DNA of 64,000 bases from Gloeopeniophorella convolvens. Lineage: Eukaryota; Basidiomycota; Agaricomycetes; Russulales. The DNA lies in the NCBI GenBank assembly GCA_022496205.1, contig WTXD01000055.1, forward strand, positions 1 to 64,000, in the 5' to 3' direction. Position 1 is the stretch's first letter. Every line of letters starts with the position of its first letter. Positions 59,783 to 64,000 of the stretch are shown here, piece after piece. The translations under genes and the position numbers were made by a program. Under the pieces are notes generated by a model, which did not search any database, was not told the origin of the DNA, and was given only the letters and a program-made list of their open reading frames with translations.

Positions 59783-62700
59783 TGCGTTGGATGTGACATA
59801 GCACCAAAACGGCCCCAGTTTGGCAACGGACATGGTAGCGTCGTCGTTTTGTTCTACCGCACCTGTTGCTGTTCGTTTTCCCTCTGATTTGGAACGTACG
59901 TATCCCAAATCTGCTCTTACCCATGTTTCACCGAGAATGATAGATGTTGCTTCTCAACGATCAATGATTCTCGTCTGATGCGCCGATCTGGCTGTCGTAC
60001 GGACCGCCTCTGGCTCATCAGGCACCTGCCTTTATGTTGTCGTCAACGCCTTGGCTTCCCAGGAGCACCAAGAGCTGCTCTGGGAAACAGGGATTCGCCC
60101 ACATTGTCTCGGTTGCTGATCGTAGAGAACCGACAACACCGTGATACCCCAATATATCTACCTTGCATCTTCATATAGCCCGACTCTGCGAAGCACGACC
60201 TGCCCAAACATAACCAAGGCCACCACCACATACTGCCCAGCCAATCAAGGTGTTGACCACCACTCGGAAAGTCTGCAGTCTGCAAGCCTGCATTGAGCGC
60301 AATTGCTTCAGAACCTCATGTTGGCCAGCTCAAATTCCAGCCCTTCCGAGCAGCTCCTGTATCCTTCAATTTCCCGACTTCGATATCGTATGGTCTCATA
60401 ATCATCTACAGAAATATAAGCTATGGCCTCTCCGTCTTTCCATTCGGTAAGTACTCTGTCTATATGCGCTGACGAGCTCCATCTCGACATTGACGTCACT
60501 TTCAGCCATCTTATATTACGACTATGCCCTTACTCTCGGGCAGGAGGTAGACTATTTTTGGCGTGGTGGCCATAGCTCCAGATGGGTGTCCTACATGTTC
60601 TTTCTGAATCGCTACGTGTCTGTCCTCGGGTGCCTGCCGAGGCTGGTTTTCCTCTTCTTGACGATGGGACGGCTTGTGAGTACCTCGTATATCTGCAAAT
60701 TCAGCGAGATTCACTATCTCGCTGAAGGTAGCGACGTCGCCAGGATCGCAGGAGGTCCATGCCCCGTCACATTCTCTGACTCATGTGAGTTACAGCCTCC
60801 CCGTTCCGTACCCTCTCCCTGTCCTCGGTTTCAAGCGCTCACCCCATCGTTACCCAGCTGTGAGTCTGGGAGCAGATATTCCTGATCTAATCTGACGGCG
60901 ACCAGCTGCAAGTACTCGCTTCTATATGGACAAGGGCATGATCTACTCTTGTTATACTCTGCCGCATGTAAGTGATAGTCTGGTCTCTGACTGACGACCC
61001 TGCCACCCGAGCTGAACTCATTCATTACTCCAGTACTGTCATTCATGCGCGTCTATGCGCTGTACAACCGAAGCCGGGTAATAATGGCTTTGTTCATATC
61101 GATAGCCGTAATTGGCTCTGTTGCCTTCTTCGTGTGTTGGCCCTCCACCTTCACTTTGTCGTCCTTCGCTGATCCTTCTCAGTGGGCCGTGGTGCCAGCT
61201 GACCAGCATCCGCTGGAGGACCACACCCTGAGATGTGCGGACTTCCTCTTGACGGATGACGGGTGGGTGTAGTGAACATATTCTCACTCTATGGGTCTGC
61301 TTGACGCACCGCAACAATCTGAATGTCCCAGGGGCAACCGTAAGCGAAAATTGCCTCGCGTGATGGTCACGTGGTCACGCGTTTTTGGCAGGCATGTCAT
61401 TGCCTTGGGGCAGTCTCCTCGTGTTTGATACCATCGTATTCGCCCTTACTCTGTGCAAGACAAAGAAAATCAGAAAGAAGGAGGGATTTATTCGCGTCGT
61501 TCTTCGCGATGGTGAGTGTTCTTAGCGTTGTCCATACTATCGCACTGTCGGCTCACCAATACCTTCAGGCACGATGTATTTTGGGTAAGGTCTCTCATTA
61601 CTTTCGCCGAGTCCGCACTAAGTCAACCTCCGAGCATTCTGTTCTTCGTCAACATCTCGAACATATTGATGTTGCGGGTACGATTGTTATGCGTCTCGTA
61701 CTTCTCCTGGCTGACATATACTTCAAGCTCGGTCCTGTTCGTGTCGATCTTCCGCACACATGAACCGGGCACGATCGAATCTGACTCTTCTCATAGCCGC
61801 TTTTGAAAGCGTCTTTGACAACATTTGGAAGCGTGTCAGTCTCTGCTCTGCCAGCTGTCCAGGGTACATCGTTTTGTTGATGCGCTCTTTAGGATATCAG
61901 CAACGCTCATGTCAAGACTCATGCTCAACCTTCACTCAATACCGCGCCAACGCACTGAATCCACACTGTGCTTGACGGAAGACTTAAGGGTACCTGTTAT
62001 CACCGTTGAGGACTCGGAGCCGGGCAAGTTTGGGGATGATATTCGCACAGAATGGGCATGACTCGGTCAGCCGGTTAATTCCCACGGGAGGTTGATCTGG
62101 GGAGTGATTGTCGGACAAATCGCCTGGTCCATTGGACCTCTTGTGCCGAGAATACATGTTCGCAGGCTCGAGTATACGTGCATACGAGTCCGTTTCCAGG
62201 GAAGCAATGAAGGCGTCGACTTTGACTCTATCCTCAGACACTGGACTGGCTGTCGTGGCCGCGAATGGCACTGACGGGGCTCCGCTCGTCATGCGCCCCA
62301 CCAGATCGACCCGCGACGCGGACGACGAGCACTTGGCCACGTGGCCGGAGCTCCAACGCCGACTGTTTTCACTTGAATACGCTCGACGGTATTTTGTTAG
62401 CATTCAAAGCGTAAGTATGTCGAGCATGGCGAGTTGAACCGCTCGCGACCAGCGGCAAAGGGACGCGTTGATGATGAGAAGTCATAGGTGTCCGGCGTAC
62501 GTGTGTCCAGTGGCTCTGGCCGTTGCCGAAAACTCACGCGGAGTCCGATTGATGGCTTTGTCACCCCCGAACACAACCCAGTCGGAACATCGAACTTGAA
62601 GTTGGCATCTTTTCAATACAAGTACTCTGTGTCCCAAGCTACAACTGGTACAACGTCCTAGGAAAAAAGCAAATACTACCATAAGATATAGCCTGTGTCG

Positions 62701-63018
62701 TTCTTCGAGAGTGTGGCAAGTGGCCATCCGATAGGTTTCCAATGGGGTGAGCGCCTGCTCTGGGATTTTGACCAATGCCGGAGGACGTAGTGACTGATTC
62801 TAGGTCTTGAAAGACAGCCGCATCCGTAGCTTTCTGCGAGAGAGGGATTGACAGCCGAGTCGGTCCATGGAAGTGCGAAGCCCACGCACTGTTCGGACTG
62901 CAACAAAGACCTGAGTCGAACTTCCCATCATCACAAGAAATCTATCAGCACCGCCACACGAGATTGACTGGACGGGCTTGTCCTTGTGTTCAGTATACCT
63001 CGAATCGTGGGTCTGGAA
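59783..63018 (+). repeat. tandem duplication, unit 2 (about 3.2 kb)
   Basis: This is the direct copy of 56597-59782. It ends near 63018, where GTGGGTCTGGAAAGG matches the end of unit 1 and similarity stops. It contains the DUF6533 gene at 60318. Confidence 0.8.
60318..62061 (+). CDS. DUF6533 multi-span membrane protein 4, possibly defective
   Basis: Exons equivalent to paralogue 3 are 60318-60358, 60412-60446, 60506-60675, 60744-60784, 60906-60967, 61034-61262, 61332-61339, 61392-61511, 61569-61584, 61635-61677, 61797-61834 and 61893-62061. All match paralogue 3 in length except exon 4 (41 versus 38 nt). With that boundary exon 4 contains an in-frame TGA. If a GTCCAT donor at 60755 is used instead, exon 4 shrinks to 11 nt, the stop is removed and 313 residues result. 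The rest of the frame is intact, so the copy is either a young pseudogene or uses an altered splice site. Product as for its paralogue. Confidence 0.7.
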
Positions 63019-63603
63019 AGGGGGTCCGACGCAACTGCGGTATATCAAGGTGCGTTGTAGCAACCGGTTCATCAACAATGGCAGTCGCTACGAACTCTTC
63101 GTCTTTCTGATCGACAATGGGGCTTTTCGAAGTGCGAATCACAGACAGTAAGCTGTATCTATCTTTCCCGCCACTGATTGTCTCTGAATGTCGCACACGT
63201 CTAGGACTTTGGCTTAAGCCTTGATGAGGCTCGTCAGTCACCGACGATACGGTCTCGCGAGAAGACAATCTACTGGAACGACACCGATTCGGACGAATGC
63301 GGAATCGGCACTGGTATCCAGGACCGTCTGCAGACTCGACGCTCGTCATCATCAAGCACTTCTTTGTGCCACTGAGTTTTGATTGAGGTCGTATGAAGAT
63401 GAACTTCGAGCGAAGCATAGAAGCATCTTCATGCATGCACACATCATCCGCGGCAATATGGGTGCACGAGGAGTCCGGAGACGGGGTTTCTGCTGTGCAA
63501 CCTCATCACAGGAACCTGGACTTAAGCTCCCCGACTTACACGATGCTTTTCCTTATCCCAAGTCCCATTCAACGCCCCGAAGTCGGTATTCCTTGAAGGG
63601 ATC
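63019..63603. other. intergenic stretch between DUF6533 genes 4 and 5
   Basis: A 150-codon minus-strand frame (62990-63442) has no recognised motif. The promoter of the fifth DUF6533 gene presumably lies at the right end. Confidence 0.3.
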
Positions 63604-64000
63604 ATGCCTGACGACACGCAGAACGCTGATACAGCGAGACAACTGTAAGTGAGACATTCGACAAAACATCACCTACAGGCCTTGACTGCTCATGGCATCT
63701 GCTCCAAAGGCATATCAATTATATCCTTAATATCTTCCCGCTCGGTAAGTCCCCATGTCTTCGACCTACCAAGAGAGCCCAGACCCAACAGTCGACCAAA
63801 GTCATACTGTACTACGATTTTGCCATCACACTCTCGAAGGAGGTAGAGTTCTTCTGGCCCCCAAAGCGGCGCCTTGGATACGTGTCCTTCTTTTTCCTCC
63901 TCAATCGCTACCTTTTGGTAATCGGAACTATACCTTCCGGACTTTCATTCGTCATAAACGGGGGGAAAACCGTACGTATGAATTCTAATTCGAAACTAAG
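63604..64000 (+). CDS. DUF6533 multi-span membrane protein 5, cut by window end
   Basis: The first three exons are 63604-63644, 63710-63744 and 63802-63971, with the same lengths (41, 35, 170 nt) and phases as paralogue 3. They encode MPDDTQNADTARQL, a linker and the signature VILYYDFAITLSKEVEFFW with FLLNRYLLVIG. The donor GTACGT at 63972 opens an intron that runs off the window. It is not part of the 3.2 kb duplication, and its sequence is clearly diverged from copies 3 and 4. Confidence 0.82.

Noticed and set aside
1..64000. tRNA, rRNA, CRISPR, telomere or centromere repeats
   Set aside because: No cloverleaf-like box A/box B pairs, direct-repeat arrays or telomeric tracts were noticed by eye; a tRNA scan would be the decisive test.

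Overview
The window looks like chromosomal DNA of an agaricomycete (mushroom-forming basidiomycete, possibly a polypore). Coding regions are cut by many 45-70 nt GT-AG introns and include exons of 8-20 nt. Several families belong to that lineage: two DUF6535 membrane proteins, five DUF6533 membrane proteins, a fungalysin (M36) protease, fungal P450s, Exo70 and a Ty3/gypsy element. No bacterial operon signals, rRNA, tRNA or CRISPR were seen. Exon coordinates were worked out by hand from splice signals, reading phase and paralogue comparison. Where I give a full exon list the exon lengths sum to a multiple of three.

Layout. (1) 1-3205: a decayed Ty3/gypsy retrotransposon on the minus strand, cut by the window edge; its outer LTR ends against the last exon of a broken gene. 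(2) 3206-19663: an array of an apparently undescribed gene family, called 'PYC' here (Pro/Tyr-rich, paired Cys modules). It has four intact copies (5070, 9940, 12471, 18574) and two relics (3206, 6616). A ten-exon penta-EF-hand gene (7064-8392) and a DUF6535 gene (13966-16267, minus) lie inside the array, and a second DUF6535 gene (about 20227-22396) follows it. Three PYC copies sit on diverged segmental duplicates that also carry about 800-950 bp of shared upstream DNA. (3) 23773-29733: two low-complexity unknown genes and a minus-strand Ser-rich single-pass membrane protein. (4) 32318-37557: a secreted fungalysin and, on the other strand, the exocyst subunit Exo70. (5) 39550-41300: a first DUF6533 gene. 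(6) 44110-51830: a P450 pseudogene, its intact P450 paralogue and an MFS transporter, all on the minus strand. (7) 53581-64000: four more DUF6533 genes, two of them on a 3.2 kb tandem duplication, the last cut by the window end.

Conserved cell machinery (Exo70, penta-EF-hand, MFS, fungalysin) is interspersed with fast-evolving, locally duplicated accessory families. The best candidate for something new is the PYC family: disordered Pro/Tyr-rich proteins ending in two Cys(His) modules, with one five-exon structure kept across strongly diverged copies. Their link to the neighbouring calcium-binding gene is only a hypothesis.
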